Assembly (NCBI RefSeq): GCF_900167085.1
Contig: NZ_FUXA01000006.1
Location: 1 to 64,000, forward strand
Direction of reading: 5' to 3'
Source of the DNA: Eubacterium ruminantium
Lineage (GTDB): Bacteria; Bacillota; Clostridia; Lachnospirales; Lachnospiraceae
DNA length: 64,000 nt
In this document: positions 37,167 to 46,990 of the stretch, in pieces
Layout of the letters: each line of letters starts with the position of its first letter
How positions within the stretch are numbered: position 1 is the first letter of the stretch
Made by a program: the position numbers and the translations under genes
Notes under the pieces: generated by a model
What the model saw: only the letters and a program-made list of their open reading frames with translations
Told to the model about the DNA's origin: nothing
The model's database searches: none

Positions 37167-38753
37167 ATGAAATGCAGAAAGCTTATCGTAGCGATTTCTC
37201 TCCTGATGATATCAGTTATATCAATATTTGCGCCTCGGTATTTGGTTCGGGCAGAGTCGGGCATAAACGGAAATGAAGCCTGGGTAATAGCAGTTGTTAA
37301 TGGTACTTTTGAGTACAACGGCAGATACTACAGAGCTTACTCCGGTTATATAGGTCAGGTATGTGAATACCTAAACAGAGATGATGTTGATCTTGATGAA
37401 GGACAGGCTGCAAATGCTGTAAGTTACATATATAGACACGTAGCAGATGGTATTGCAGAAGGCTATATCTACGAGATAGATATTGAATCAGGCCTTCCGA
37501 TAGAAGACGTTCAGACTACTGAAGAAGTAACTGAAACGACTACCGAGTTAAGCACAGAGATCACAACTCTTGATAATACTACAGAAGCTACCACCGAAAA
37601 AGCGGTAGTTACAGAGGAGTTGACTAACTTCGAAGGAACAACAGATCCTGATGAATTTGGCACAGAGCTTCCTACAGATGAGCATGGTGCATTCATCGTT
37701 CCGAATCCTGATAAGGATATAATCAAATATGATAAGGTCCTTGATGATGCTTCCATGGAAGAACTTGCGAAGTATGACAAGAAGAAGGATGACGGAATCG
37801 AAGACAGACCTGATGAAGAAAAGGCTGATGCAAAGGTTGGTTATGATGAGTCCGGAGATCTTTATATAGAGACTAAGGACGGTTCCAAAAAGATTGATAA
37901 GCTTTTCCCTGAATGGATAAAGCTTTCAATAAATATAATATGCATATCACTGTTTGCAGTATCGGTGATCATGCTGATCGTTTCTTTATTTACAAAATGT
38001 ATTGTCATAAATGAAAAGAAACACAATAAAGCAAGAAAAGGTCATTCCAAGAGAAGAAAGATCAGAAAATGCTGCAGAAGAGTGCTTACGATAGCACTTG
38101 TATGTGAACTGTTAATACCGGCTATTGCCGGAGCGGTTTCATTTGCGATGTTCCGTAAAGGAACTATAATGCAGAATCTTAACAAGGGTGGTTACTTCAG
38201 ATATGAATATATGAATTATCTGGCGGATTCTGTTAAGGATGTCTCAGCTGAAAAGCTCGAGAAAGATTCTGAAGATAAGGTGGATGTTCTGAGCTATGAA
38301 GTATTTCTCTTCAAAGCGAAGAATGAAATTTCCAAAACATTAAACGGCGGCAATGCCGGCGATAAGATACTTAAAGTAAATGCAGCTAGGAATGTTTATG
38401 ATATTAAGCATGAATTTGTTATAGACCTCCTGCCGGCTATAATACTTACATTTGTAGGTGCATTTATAAGTATCATAACTCTTTATCTCGTTGACGGAAG
38501 AAGAAGCAGAGGTGTAAAGTGCATCGCATTTTCACTGGCTTTAGCAGGACTGTTGATACTGATTACAGGAATAGTCCTTATATTTACAAAGCTTCATACA
38601 AAGATTTATGCAGAACCGGATTACCTTTATTCATTCATAAGAGAGGTTATCCTTTCGATAAACAGATCAGTAGTACTTGAAGGTGTATTCCTTCTTGCGA
38701 CAGGATTTATAGGACTTGGATTATACAGAAGCATAAGGAAGAGAGAAGAATGA
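37167..38753 (+). CDS. Multi-pass membrane protein with Thr-rich extracellular part, head of the polysaccharide locus
   Basis: The ATG at 37167 starts a clear signal sequence (MKCRKLIVAISLLMIS); a further ATG at 37131 is in frame, and the GGAGGAGG lies between the two. The 528-residue product has an exported domain (about 30-110), a Thr/Glu-rich linker (about 115-175), then about five hydrophobic segments (about 260-285, 310-330, 420-445, 455-480, 495-518). I do not recognise a family. Its stop overlaps the cpsB start, so it belongs to the operon and may help anchor or regulate export. Function unknown. Confidence 0.6.
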   Translation: MKCRKLIVAISLLMISVISIFAPRYLVRAESGINGNEAWVIAVVNGTFEYNGRYYRAYSGYIGQVCEYLNRDDVDLDEGQAANAVSYIYRHVADGIAEGYIYEIDIESGLPIEDVQTTEEVTETTTELSTEITTLDNTTEATTEKAVVTEELTNFEGTTDPDEFGTELPTDEHGAFIVPNPDKDIIKYDKVLDDASMEELAKYDKKKDDGIEDRPDEEKADAKVGYDESGDLYIETKDGSKKIDKLFPEWIKLSINIICISLFAVSVIMLIVSLFTKCIVINEKKHNKARKGHSKRRKIRKCCRRVLTIALVCELLIPAIAGAVSFAMFRKGTIMQNLNKGGYFRYEYMNYLADSVKDVSAEKLEKDSEDKVDVLSYEVFLFKAKNEISKTLNGGNAGDKILKVNAARNVYDIKHEFVIDLLPAIILTFVGAFISIITLYLVDGRRSRGVKCIAFSLALAGLLILITGIVLIFTKLHTKIYAEPDYLYSFIREVILSINRSVVLEGVFLLATGFIGLGLYRSIRKREE

Positions 38754-39490
38754 GTTATATTATCGATATGCACTGCCATATAGTGCCGGGGGTTGATGAT
38801 GGCTCACAGGATATCGAAGAGTCGATGGCACTTATCGAAATGGAATATGATGAAGGTGTTAGAAAGATTATCTGTACACCGCATTATATGAGGAATAAGA
38901 ATGTTTATTCTTCCAAAGAACTTGATAAGAAATTTCAACTTCTCAGAGATAAAGTTGCTGAAAAGCACAGTGATATGATGCTTTATCTTGGAAATGAAGT
39001 TCTTATCGAAAACGGTATTGTTGATGACATCCGAAAGGGTGACATGATACATAGCATGGCAGCAAGTAAGTATATGCTCTTTGAATTTAATATCAAAATT
39101 CCATATCATGAACTTTACGATATGACGAAGATGATAGTTGAAACAAGAGTGTGGCCGATACTTGCGCATGTTGAAAGATATCATTGTCTGGTGGGACATC
39201 CGGACAGGATAGAAGAATTAAAACAACTTGGCATTTATCTACAGATAAATGCAAGCAGTCTGGAAGGCGGAATGTTTGATGAGAACACACGCTGGTGTAA
39301 GAAGATGATCTCTTCGGGGGTTATAGAGTTCATCAGTTCAGATTGCCACGATCCTGAAAGAAGGACACCAAGTTATAAGACAGCGGCATCATGGATCAAA
39401 AAGAAGTTGGGGGAAGAGATGCATGACAATCTCTTCAGAGAAAACGCAGAGAAGGTTATAAGGGGAGAATATATACAGATCGATATCTGA
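38750..39490 (+). CDS. CpsB/CapC-type PHP tyrosine phosphatase
   Basis: A 246-residue PHP-superfamily phosphatase. The metal-binding motifs are DMHCHIVPGVDDG, CTPHYM, LAHVERY and SSDCHDPE. It removes phosphate from the BY-kinase two genes downstream and so controls chain length and export of the polysaccharide. It overlaps the preceding gene by four bases. Confidence 0.92.
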   Translation: MSYIIDMHCHIVPGVDDGSQDIEESMALIEMEYDEGVRKIICTPHYMRNKNVYSSKELDKKFQLLRDKVAEKHSDMMLYLGNEVLIENGIVDDIRKGDMIHSMAASKYMLFEFNIKIPYHELYDMTKMIVETRVWPILAHVERYHCLVGHPDRIEELKQLGIYLQINASSLEGGMFDENTRWCKKMISSGVIEFISSDCHDPERRTPSYKTAASWIKKKLGEEMHDNLFRENAEKVIRGEYIQIDI

Positions 39491-39550
39491 CATCGACGTA
39501 TAAATCTTCCGGTAATGATTCACTGAAGAAAAAGGCTTAGGGGAATGCAT

Positions 39551-40396
39551 ATGACAGAAAAGACCAGACAGAACAATAACAAAGAAGTAGAAATCGATCT
39601 TGCAGAGATATGCAGAGTTCTACTTAACAAAATATGGACACTTATCCTTGTCGTTGTAATAGCCGGTGGGTTTGCGGCAGGATATACTTCATTTTTCATG
39701 ACGCCGATGTATCAGTCGACATCGCAGATATTTATCCTTAATACTAAGGTTGATCTGTCTTTGGCTGAATTACAGCTCGGTTCACAGCTTACTAGTGACT
39801 ACATGGAGATCATAAAGAGTAGACCTGTTCTTGAAGCTACTATTCAGGAACTTGGACTTGATATGGACTATGCAGCACTTGGTAATTCTATTACGATCAG
39901 TAATCCACAAAACACGAGAATTTTATATATCACGGTTACTAATCAGGACGCTTATATGGCAAAGACTATAGTTGATAAATACACTGAAGTATCTGTTAAT
40001 TATATCGCTCAGATCATGGATACAGAGAAACCTAATGTAATCGACTATGGACATATTCCTGAGGGTCCTAGTTCGCCTTCTATGAAGAAAAATGCGATTT
40101 TAGGTGCACTGTTTGGATTTGTTATCGCAGCAGGAATAATAATCGTTAGATATATGATGAATGACTCTATTCACTCAAGTGAAGATATTGAGAAATATCT
40201 GGGAATCAGTACTATAGGTTTGATTCCATTTGACGGAGCAGGATCTAAGAAGAAAATTCGTGGTAAAGACCGGACCGGAGGGAATGGTAAGAAAAAAACA
40301 CAGAAAAAAAAGAAGATAGAAACAAAGATTGCAGCTGATGACAGTAAAACCTCAAGAGTAAAGCGCAGTGTTAAAGGAGAGGAGGCTGTATCATGA
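39551..40396 (+). CDS. Wzz-type chain-length regulator (CapA/CpsC)
   Basis: ATG 39551 fits the GGGGA site six bases before it better than ATG 39545. The 281-residue protein has an N-terminal membrane helix (about 28-48), a Wzz periplasm-facing domain (TPMYQSTSQIFIL, DYMEIIKSRPVLE), a proline-rich exit (EGPSSPSMKK) and a second helix at about 182-200. The last 60 residues are very basic (KKKTQKKKKIETK). It activates the BY-kinase encoded next, with a four-base overlap. Firmicutes split these two functions into two genes, as here. Confidence 0.9.
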   Translation: MTEKTRQNNNKEVEIDLAEICRVLLNKIWTLILVVVIAGGFAAGYTSFFMTPMYQSTSQIFILNTKVDLSLAELQLGSQLTSDYMEIIKSRPVLEATIQELGLDMDYAALGNSITISNPQNTRILYITVTNQDAYMAKTIVDKYTEVSVNYIAQIMDTEKPNVIDYGHIPEGPSSPSMKKNAILGALFGFVIAAGIIIVRYMMNDSIHSSEDIEKYLGISTIGLIPFDGAGSKKKIRGKDRTGGNGKKKTQKKKKIETKIAADDSKTSRVKRSVKGEEAVS

Positions 40397-41085
40397 ATAT
40401 AGAATTTGAAAATCTTAATCAGCTGGAATTTAAAACGAATGAAGCATATAAAACTTTAAGAACCAATATAAGTTTTATGGGAGATGATGTAAAAGTCATT
40501 TCCATAACTTCCGCAAGACCAAATGAAGGAAAGTCGGAGGTTGCATTCAGACTTTCACAGTCTATGGGTGAAGATGATAAGAAGGTTCTGTTTATAGATG
40601 CTGATATACGAAAGTCAGTAACTGTAACAAGATATATGGTCGACAAAGAAACAGTGGGACTTAGCCATTATCTCGCAGGAAAGAAGAAGCTGGAAGAAGT
40701 TATATATAGTACGAACATAAGGGGGCTTGACATAGTCTTTACAGGTCAGGTTGCACCTAATCCTGCGGAGCTGCTTGGTAACAATAGATTTGAAGAGTTA
40801 CTGAAGTATGCAAGAGAAAAATATGATTATGTAATTGTTGATTGTCCACCACTTGGCAGTGTTATTGATGCTGCGATTGTATCGCAGAAGTGTGATGGAG
40901 CAATCATAGTTATTGAGACAGATGGTGTTAGTTACAAAGCTGTTCAGGATGTGAAAAAACAACTTGAAAATAGCGGTGTAAGGATACTCGGTGCCGTACT
41001 TAATAAGATTGAAGTAAGCGGCAAAGGGTACGGAAAAGGTTATTACGGTTATGGCTATGGTTACGGCTATGGCTATGGAGAATAG
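40393..41085 (+). CDS. BY-family tyrosine kinase (CapB/CpsD)
   Basis: A 230-residue bacterial tyrosine kinase with Walker A (SARPNEGKSE), Walker A' (VLFIDADIRKS) and Walker B (YVIVDCPPLG). The C-terminus is a Gly-Tyr tail with eight tyrosines in the last 20 or so residues, the autophosphorylation cluster. With Wzz and the PHP phosphatase it forms the standard control set of Firmicute capsule assembly. A terminator-like hairpin follows before the sugar genes. Confidence 0.93.
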   Translation: MNIEFENLNQLEFKTNEAYKTLRTNISFMGDDVKVISITSARPNEGKSEVAFRLSQSMGEDDKKVLFIDADIRKSVTVTRYMVDKETVGLSHYLAGKKKLEEVIYSTNIRGLDIVFTGQVAPNPAELLGNNRFEELLKYAREKYDYVIVDCPPLGSVIDAAIVSQKCDGAIIVIETDGVSYKAVQDVKKQLENSGVRILGAVLNKIEVSGKGYGKGYYGYGYGYGYGYGE

Positions 41086-41141
41086 TTAAATAATAAAATA
41101 ATTTTGGGGTAAAGACAGGAGGATATAAACAGCAAGTAAAT

Positions 41142-41182
41142 ATACGCAACGGATAAGGGGTTATGAGTTGCGTATTTTTTTG
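41142..41182 (+). terminator. Terminator or attenuator inside the polysaccharide operon
   Basis: ATACGCAAC (41142-41150) / GTTGCGTAT (41167-41175), perfect 9-bp stem with a 16-base loop, followed by TTTTTTG. All about 20 kb of downstream genes face the same way, and I see no good promoter between it and the next gene, so read-through may be controlled here. Confidence 0.7.
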
Positions 41183-41304
41183 CCTAGCCTAATTCATACA
41201 TATAAGGGGTGTATGAAGTGATGGGGTCCGTGGGAAAGATTCGTCATAAAAGGTAAAAGAGCTGTATATATCAAGAGGTTTTAATTACGTTGGGGGGTAT
41301 ATAT

Positions 41305-43443
41305 ATGGATAAATCTGAGGTAAAAAATACAGTAGTAAAATCTCAGAAGAAGATTTGTATGATCAGCTTAATGCTGGTATTTTATGATATGTTTGCGGTT
41401 ACGGCTGCTTACTTTCTGGCATTATGGGTAAGATTTGATGCTGATTTTGATATGATTCCAAGGTATTTTCTTGAATCTTATCTAAAATTTATACCATTTT
41501 ATGTTATAGGTTGCGTATTCCTTTTTACAGCACTTAAGTTATATGACAGTATATGGAAATATGCAAGTTTTGTGGAACTTTTCAGAGTCATGGTTGCCAC
41601 TATTATTTCAGGAATGGCTCATACAGTTTTAATAACAGCATTGATAAGAAGAATGCCGATTTCTTATTATCTTTTTGGAATGATATTCCAGTTCTTCCTT
41701 GTACTCGGAATAAGATTCGCGTATAGATTCTATCTCATCATGAGAAACAGATATACGAGGGGAACAACAATCTATAAGAGAGTTATGATCATCGGTGCAG
41801 GTGAAGCAGGTAAAAATGTTATAAAAGAGCTTCATCGTTCGGAAGAGATTAATGAAACACCTGTATGTATCATTGATAAAGATCAGAGTAAGTGGAACAG
41901 AACTGTTGAAGGTGTTCCTGTAGTTGGAGGAAAAGAAAGTATACTTCTTAATGTAGAAAAGTATAAAGTAGAAAAAATCTACTTTGCCATTCCTACAGCT
42001 AGTAAACAGCAGCAAAGAGATATCCTCAGTATTTGTAATGTTACAGGATGCGAGCTGAAAACCCTTCCGGGCATATATCAGATAGCAAAAGGTGATGTTG
42101 ACCTTAAGGATATGAAGGATGTTGCTATCGAAGATCTCCTTGGAAGAAATCAGATTAAGGTTGATATGAAAGAGATATATAATCAGATTTCCGGAAAGGT
42201 GGTTCTTATAACAGGTGGAGGCGGATCTATAGGTAGTGAGATTGCACTCCAGGTTTCAAGACATAATCCAAAGAAACTTATAATTTTTGATATATATGAA
42301 AATAATGCTTATGCGATACAGCATAAGATTTTGAAAGAAAATCCTGACTGTCCGCTTGAAGTACTTATCGGATCGGTCAGAGACAGCAGAAGAGTAAATG
42401 ATGTCTTCAGAAGATTCAGACCGGACATCGTATATCATGCAGCAGCTCATAAGCATGTACCTCTTATGGAGGACAGCCCTTGTGAATCTATAAAGAATAA
42501 TGTGATCGGTACATATAAAGTGGCTTATGCAGCTATGATGTATGGAACAAGAAAATTTGTACTCATAAGTACAGATAAAGCTGTAAATCCAACCAATATC
42601 ATGGGTGCATCAAAGAGACTTTGTGAACTGGTAATACAGTCATTTGATAAGATGATCAAAAATAGGAAAGAAGCTGACATACCTGTGCTTCATATACATC
42701 AGCAGGATGAAGATATCAGTATGTATCCTATTGCTGAAGGAACACAGAGATATGATGAATTGGGATATCCAATATTTACATTCCCGGGACAGGATGATAA
42801 AGGCCATAGAAAGGCTCAAACAGAATTCATCGGTGTAAGATTCGGAAATGTACTCGGATCGAATGGTTCGGTAATTCCGCTTTTCAAAGATCAGATAGCA
42901 AGCGGGGGACCTGTAACTGTAACTCACCCTGATATCATAAGATACTTTATGACTATCCCTGAGGCTGCAAGTCTTGTACTTCAGGCAGGTGCATATGCAA
43001 AGGGCGGAGAGCTCTTCGTGCTTGATATGGGTGAACCGGTAAAGATTGATGATCTTGCAAGAAATCTTATCAGACTTGCAGGATTTGAACCTGATACTGA
43101 TATAAAGATAGAATACACAGGACTCAGACCGGGTGAAAAGATGTATGAAGAAAAGCTTATGTCTGAAGAAGGACTTACAAGAACTCCGAATAAGCTTATA
43201 TATATCGGAAAACCGGTTGAATTCGATGAGAAGAAATTCCTTAGAAAACTTCCTGATCTTATGACTGTTGCATATGAAAATTCTGAATCAGTAAGACTTA
43301 TGGTGGAAGAAATGGTTGATACATTTCATCCCACAGTAAAGTCTGAAGTAAAGGATAAGCAATATGCTAAAGAGATAGAAAAGATACTTAAGAAGAAAGT
43401 TGCCGGGAGTGGAAATGAATTATGGAAATTAGGGATGATGTAA
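41305..43443 (+). CDS. Membrane-bound UDP-GlcNAc 4,6-dehydratase (PglF/CapD-type)
   Basis: Start ATG 41305 follows GGGGGG at about seven bases. The 712-residue protein has four N-terminal membrane helices (to about 135), a Rossmann-like middle (IIGAGEAGKN) and an SDR domain (LITGGGGSIGSE; STDKAVNPTNIMGASKR; RFGNVLGSNGSVIPLF). It makes UDP-2-acetamido-2,6-dideoxy-4-keto-hexose, the substrate of the aminotransferase next to it. An unusual insert of about 45 residues sits before RFGNVLG. It overlaps the next gene by 22 bases. Confidence 0.9.
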   Translation: MDKSEVKNTVVKSQKKICMISLMLVFYDMFAVTAAYFLALWVRFDADFDMIPRYFLESYLKFIPFYVIGCVFLFTALKLYDSIWKYASFVELFRVMVATIISGMAHTVLITALIRRMPISYYLFGMIFQFFLVLGIRFAYRFYLIMRNRYTRGTTIYKRVMIIGAGEAGKNVIKELHRSEEINETPVCIIDKDQSKWNRTVEGVPVVGGKESILLNVEKYKVEKIYFAIPTASKQQQRDILSICNVTGCELKTLPGIYQIAKGDVDLKDMKDVAIEDLLGRNQIKVDMKEIYNQISGKVVLITGGGGSIGSEIALQVSRHNPKKLIIFDIYENNAYAIQHKILKENPDCPLEVLIGSVRDSRRVNDVFRRFRPDIVYHAAAHKHVPLMEDSPCESIKNNVIGTYKVAYAAMMYGTRKFVLISTDKAVNPTNIMGASKRLCELVIQSFDKMIKNRKEADIPVLHIHQQDEDISMYPIAEGTQRYDELGYPIFTFPGQDDKGHRKAQTEFIGVRFGNVLGSNGSVIPLFKDQIASGGPVTVTHPDIIRYFMTIPEAASLVLQAGAYAKGGELFVLDMGEPVKIDDLARNLIRLAGFEPDTDIKIEYTGLRPGEKMYEEKLMSEEGLTRTPNKLIYIGKPVEFDEKKFLRKLPDLMTVAYENSESVRLMVEEMVDTFHPTVKSEVKDKQYAKEIEKILKKKVAGSGNELWKLGMM

Positions 43444-44717
43444 GATTCAAGGGTATAAATCCTTTTGATAAAAAAATATGGCTCAGTTCTCCAACGATGC
43501 ATGGTGAAGAGCAAAAGTGGATAAATGATGCTTTTGAAAAAAACTGGATAACTACTGCAGGCGAAAATATAAATGTTATTGAAAAAGAAGTAGCTGATTA
43601 CATTGGTCGAAAATGTGCGGTTGCTCTTAGCTGTGGAACGGCAGCTCTTCATCTTGCTATAAAACTTGCTGCTGAAAAGCTATATGGAATGCCTAAAGCA
43701 GGTCATGGTTCGCTTGAAGGAAAAAAAGTGTTCTGTAGTGATATGACTTTTGATGCGACGCTGAATGGAGTTCTGTATGAAAATGGAGAACCTATATTCA
43801 TAGATACAGAATATGATTCATGGAATATGGACCCTGTTGCGTTAGAAAAAGCATTCGAAATGTATCCAGAAGTAAAGCTTATAGTGGTGGCACATCTTTA
43901 TGGTTCGCCTGCAAAAGTAGAAGAGATTAGAAAGATAGCTGATGAACACGGAGCTCTTATCATAGAGGATGCAGCAGAGAGTTTTGGTGCTACTGTAAAT
44001 GGTGTTCAGACTGGATGCTTTGGTGATTATAGTATCATATCATTCAATGGAAATAAGATAATAACAGGAAGCTCAGGTGGTATGCTTCTTTGTGATGATG
44101 AAGAGGATGCTAATAAGATTAGGAAATGGTCAACTCAGTCTAGAGAGGAGGCTCCTTGGTATCAGCATGAAGAACTAGGATACAATTATCGTATGAGTAA
44201 TATTATAGCTGGTGTTGTAAGAGGGCAGCTTCCACATCTAGAAGAGCATATAGCAAATAAGATGAGAATATATGAGAGATATAAGGATGGTTTAAAGGAT
44301 TTGCCTATAAAGATGAATCCATTTCTACCGAACACAGAACCGAATTACTGGCTTTCTTGTCTTCTTATTGATAAAGAAGCTATGTGCGAGACGGTAAGAG
44401 GTGAAAAGAAAGCAATATATAATTTTGAATCTGGAAAGAGCTGCCCGACAGAAATACTTGAAGCTCTTAGTGCATTTAATACGGAAGGTCGTCCGGTATG
44501 GAAACCGATGCATATGCAACCACTTTATCGAATGCATGAATTTATTACTTCTACTGGGACAGGAAGAGCCAGAAGCAATGCTTATATAAAAGAAAAAGGG
44601 ATGGTTGATGTTGGAGAAGATATTTTTACAAGGGGACTATGTCTTCCAAGTGATAATAAAATGAGTGTTGAACAACAAAATGTAATAATTGATATTATTT
44701 GCAAATGTTTTAGTTGA
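43422..44717 (+). CDS. DegT/DnrJ-type PLP aminotransferase (PglE-like)
   Basis: A 431-residue sugar aminotransferase with PLP lysine K212 in SFNGNKIITGSSGG, EDAAESFGA, and the C-terminal EYxCRPVWKPMH-like RPVWKPMHMQP. It should act on the 4-keto sugar from the overlapping upstream gene to give a UDP-4-amino-sugar (bacillosamine route). The substrate is inferred from gene order. Confidence 0.88.
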   Translation: MEIRDDVRFKGINPFDKKIWLSSPTMHGEEQKWINDAFEKNWITTAGENINVIEKEVADYIGRKCAVALSCGTAALHLAIKLAAEKLYGMPKAGHGSLEGKKVFCSDMTFDATLNGVLYENGEPIFIDTEYDSWNMDPVALEKAFEMYPEVKLIVVAHLYGSPAKVEEIRKIADEHGALIIEDAAESFGATVNGVQTGCFGDYSIISFNGNKIITGSSGGMLLCDDEEDANKIRKWSTQSREEAPWYQHEELGYNYRMSNIIAGVVRGQLPHLEEHIANKMRIYERYKDGLKDLPIKMNPFLPNTEPNYWLSCLLIDKEAMCETVRGEKKAIYNFESGKSCPTEILEALSAFNTEGRPVWKPMHMQPLYRMHEFITSTGTGRARSNAYIKEKGMVDVGEDIFTRGLCLPSDNKMSVEQQNVIIDIICKCFS

Positions 44718-44739
44718 ATTAATTTTGAGGGATAGTATT

Positions 44740-45279
44740 GTGGCTTTTATAAAATTAAAACCTAGTTTAAAGAGTAAGCTGATTAAAATATCTGATATTA
44801 ATGATTATCAATTGTTAATGTATACTCCATCTATAATAAAAGCGTTTCCTTTTAAGATGGATAATTATTCTTTTTCTTATCGCATTAGATGTTTTCTTGA
44901 GTTTTTTTGTGGCTATAGAGTTTTTTATTTTAAATCAAAGGAGAAGTGGATTGGTTATTGCATTGTAACTAATGGTAAAAATATTAGATATAAGTTTTGT
45001 GACAAAGATGATATTACTTTTGGACGATATTACGTCAGAGATTCATTTAGAGGAAATGGAATAGGCAGAATAATGGTTGAATCTGTTTTGAATTTGCCAG
45101 AATTAGAGTATAAAAACGCGTATGCATACGTTCATGACAGTAATAAGACTAGTAGTTCATTGTTATTAAAAATCGGATGTAAACCTGTTCGGAAATTTAA
45201 TATGGTTGGCAAATTGAGGAGAATTAAAGAAACAGAAAATGGCAATTATACATTATTCTGTTACTCTCAAAAAAAATAA
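44740..45279 (+). CDS. GNAT-family N-acetyltransferase
   Basis: The GTG at 44740 follows a GAGGGA site at about nine bases. The 179-residue protein has the GNAT core: FGRYYVRDSFRGNGIGRIMVE, where RGNGIG is the acetyl-CoA pyrophosphate loop, then AYVHDSNKTSSSLLLKIG. Placed right after the aminotransferase it probably acylates the new 4-amino group. In the classical bacillosamine pathway this is done by a left-handed beta-helix enzyme (PglD), so a GNAT here is a variation. AT-rich codons start about here. Confidence 0.75.
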   Translation: MAFIKLKPSLKSKLIKISDINDYQLLMYTPSIIKAFPFKMDNYSFSYRIRCFLEFFCGYRVFYFKSKEKWIGYCIVTNGKNIRYKFCDKDDITFGRYYVRDSFRGNGIGRIMVESVLNLPELEYKNAYAYVHDSNKTSSSLLLKIGCKPVRKFNMVGKLRRIKETENGNYTLFCYSQKK

Positions 45280-45313
45280 TAAAAATCTAAAAATAATGAA
45301 AGAGATTAATGAT

Positions 45314-46324
45314 ATGGGTATTAATATTTTAATTCTTGCTGCTGGAACAAGAAATAAGATAGTTCAATATTTTAAGAAAGCGTTGAATGGCGAAGGCAGG
45401 GTGATTGCCGCAGATGCAAGTGCTCTAGGACCAGCGATATACGAGGCGGATGATTTCTATATAGTTCCACCTATTACTGAAAATGGATACATAGATAAAA
45501 TAATAGACATATGTAAAAAAGAAAAAATAAGAGCAGTATTAAGCCTTATTGATCCTGAGTTGAGTTTGCTAGCAGCAAATGAAAGACGATTTAAAGAAAT
45601 TGGAGTTACTGTGCTTGGAAGCTCGTATGAGTTATGTGAATTGTCACTAGATAAAATGAAAATGTTTCATTGGCTTAATAGTCATGGATATTATTGTGCT
45701 CGTTCATGGATAGATAAAAAAGATTTTTATGAGTGTGTAGATTATGGTGAAATAAATTATCCCGTATTTGTTAAACCGTATAAGGGTTCAGCTAGTATTA
45801 ATATATCAAAAGTTTTTAACAAGGATATGGTCGAGCAATTATTTTTGAGCGAGTCAGATTTGATGATTCAAGAATATCTTGATGGACAGGAAATTGGGGC
45901 GGATGTATATATTGATTATTTAAGCGGTGAGGTTGTTTCTATTTTTACAAAAAAGAAATTAAAAATGAGAGCTGGAGAAACTGATAAAGCTGTTAGTTTT
46001 AAAGATAATCAATTGTTTGCTTTAATTGATAAATTTGTTACAGAAGCTGGTTTTCGAGGACAAATTGACATAGATATATTTGATATAGATGGACATTATT
46101 ATATTAGTGAGGTTAATCCTCGATTTGGCGGAGGATATCCACATGCATATGAATCAGGTTGTGATCATATGAAGTTAATTGTAGAAAATCTTAAGGGGAA
46201 CATTAATTTACCGCAAATAGGAAATTATGAAGAAGGTATTTATATGATGAAATATAATGAAATTAAAATTCTAAAAGAAAAAGGTGACGAATATGAATGT
46301 ATTAATAATAGCACCTCACGCTGA
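45314..46324 (+). CDS. ATP-grasp ligase of the carbamoyl-phosphate-synthase-like type
   Basis: ATG 45314 gives MGINILILAAG, the usual start; ATG 45296 is a possible longer start. The 336-residue protein has an N-terminal alpha/beta domain (ILAAGTRNK), a central FVKPYKGSASINIS lysine segment, MIQEYLDGQEIGADVYID, and the ATP/Mg site VNPRFGGGYPHA. ATP-grasp enzymes join a carboxylate to an amine; in polysaccharide loci they often attach amino acids to amino sugars. The exact substrate is unknown. Confidence 0.78.
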   Translation: MGINILILAAGTRNKIVQYFKKALNGEGRVIAADASALGPAIYEADDFYIVPPITENGYIDKIIDICKKEKIRAVLSLIDPELSLLAANERRFKEIGVTVLGSSYELCELSLDKMKMFHWLNSHGYYCARSWIDKKDFYECVDYGEINYPVFVKPYKGSASINISKVFNKDMVEQLFLSESDLMIQEYLDGQEIGADVYIDYLSGEVVSIFTKKKLKMRAGETDKAVSFKDNQLFALIDKFVTEAGFRGQIDIDIFDIDGHYYISEVNPRFGGGYPHAYESGCDHMKLIVENLKGNINLPQIGNYEEGIYMMKYNEIKILKEKGDEYECINNSTSR

Positions 46325-46973
46325 TGATGAAGTGATAGGTTGTGGTGGTACAATATCAAAATTATCAGACGAAGGAAATGATGTGTATTTATGTATTGTA
46401 ACTAATGGTTGTCCACCGATTTTTGATAATACTGAAGCAAAAAAGAATAATTGGCCACACAATAATTATATTGAGACAACGAACAGTAATAGGATTTTAG
46501 GTATAAAAGAAACATTTTATTTGGATTATCCAGCTGCAATGTTAGAAACTGTTCCACGTTATGAACTTAATGGTAGATTAATTGAAATAATAAAAAAAAT
46601 TAGACCACTTGAGATTTATATACCTCATTTTGGAGATATGCAAAAAGATCATCAAATTGTAGCTGAAGCATGTATGGTTGCTGTACGTCCCAAGTATTCA
46701 TTTGCTCCTAAAAGAGTTTATGCTTATGAAACATTATCAGAGACTGGGTGGAATACTCCTTCAATTTCAAATGAATTTATTCCAAATTGTTTCGTTGATA
46801 TTTCAAGGTATTTGCAAAATAAAAAAGATGCAATGCAGTGTTATTCATCTCAATTAGGTGATTTTCCAGATGCTAGATCATTGCAAGCGATAGATTCTTT
46901 AGCAAAATATCGTGGAGCCAGTATGAATATGGATGCTGCTGAAGCGTTTATGGTTATTAGAGATATAAGATAA
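46293..46973 (+). CDS. PIG-L-family deacetylase
   Basis: ATG 46293 follows an AAAGGTGA site. The 226-residue protein has the zinc motifs APHADDEVIGCGG near the start and IPHFGDMQKDHQ in the middle. These enzymes remove N-acetyl groups from GlcNAc-type sugars. It overlaps the ATP-grasp gene by 32 bases, so deacetylation and re-acylation of one amino sugar may be linked. Confidence 0.87.
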   Translation: MNVLIIAPHADDEVIGCGGTISKLSDEGNDVYLCIVTNGCPPIFDNTEAKKNNWPHNNYIETTNSNRILGIKETFYLDYPAAMLETVPRYELNGRLIEIIKKIRPLEIYIPHFGDMQKDHQIVAEACMVAVRPKYSFAPKRVYAYETLSETGWNTPSISNEFIPNCFVDISRYLQNKKDAMQCYSSQLGDFPDARSLQAIDSLAKYRGASMNMDAAEAFMVIRDIR

Positions 46974-46990
46974 AATGGAGATAACAATAG

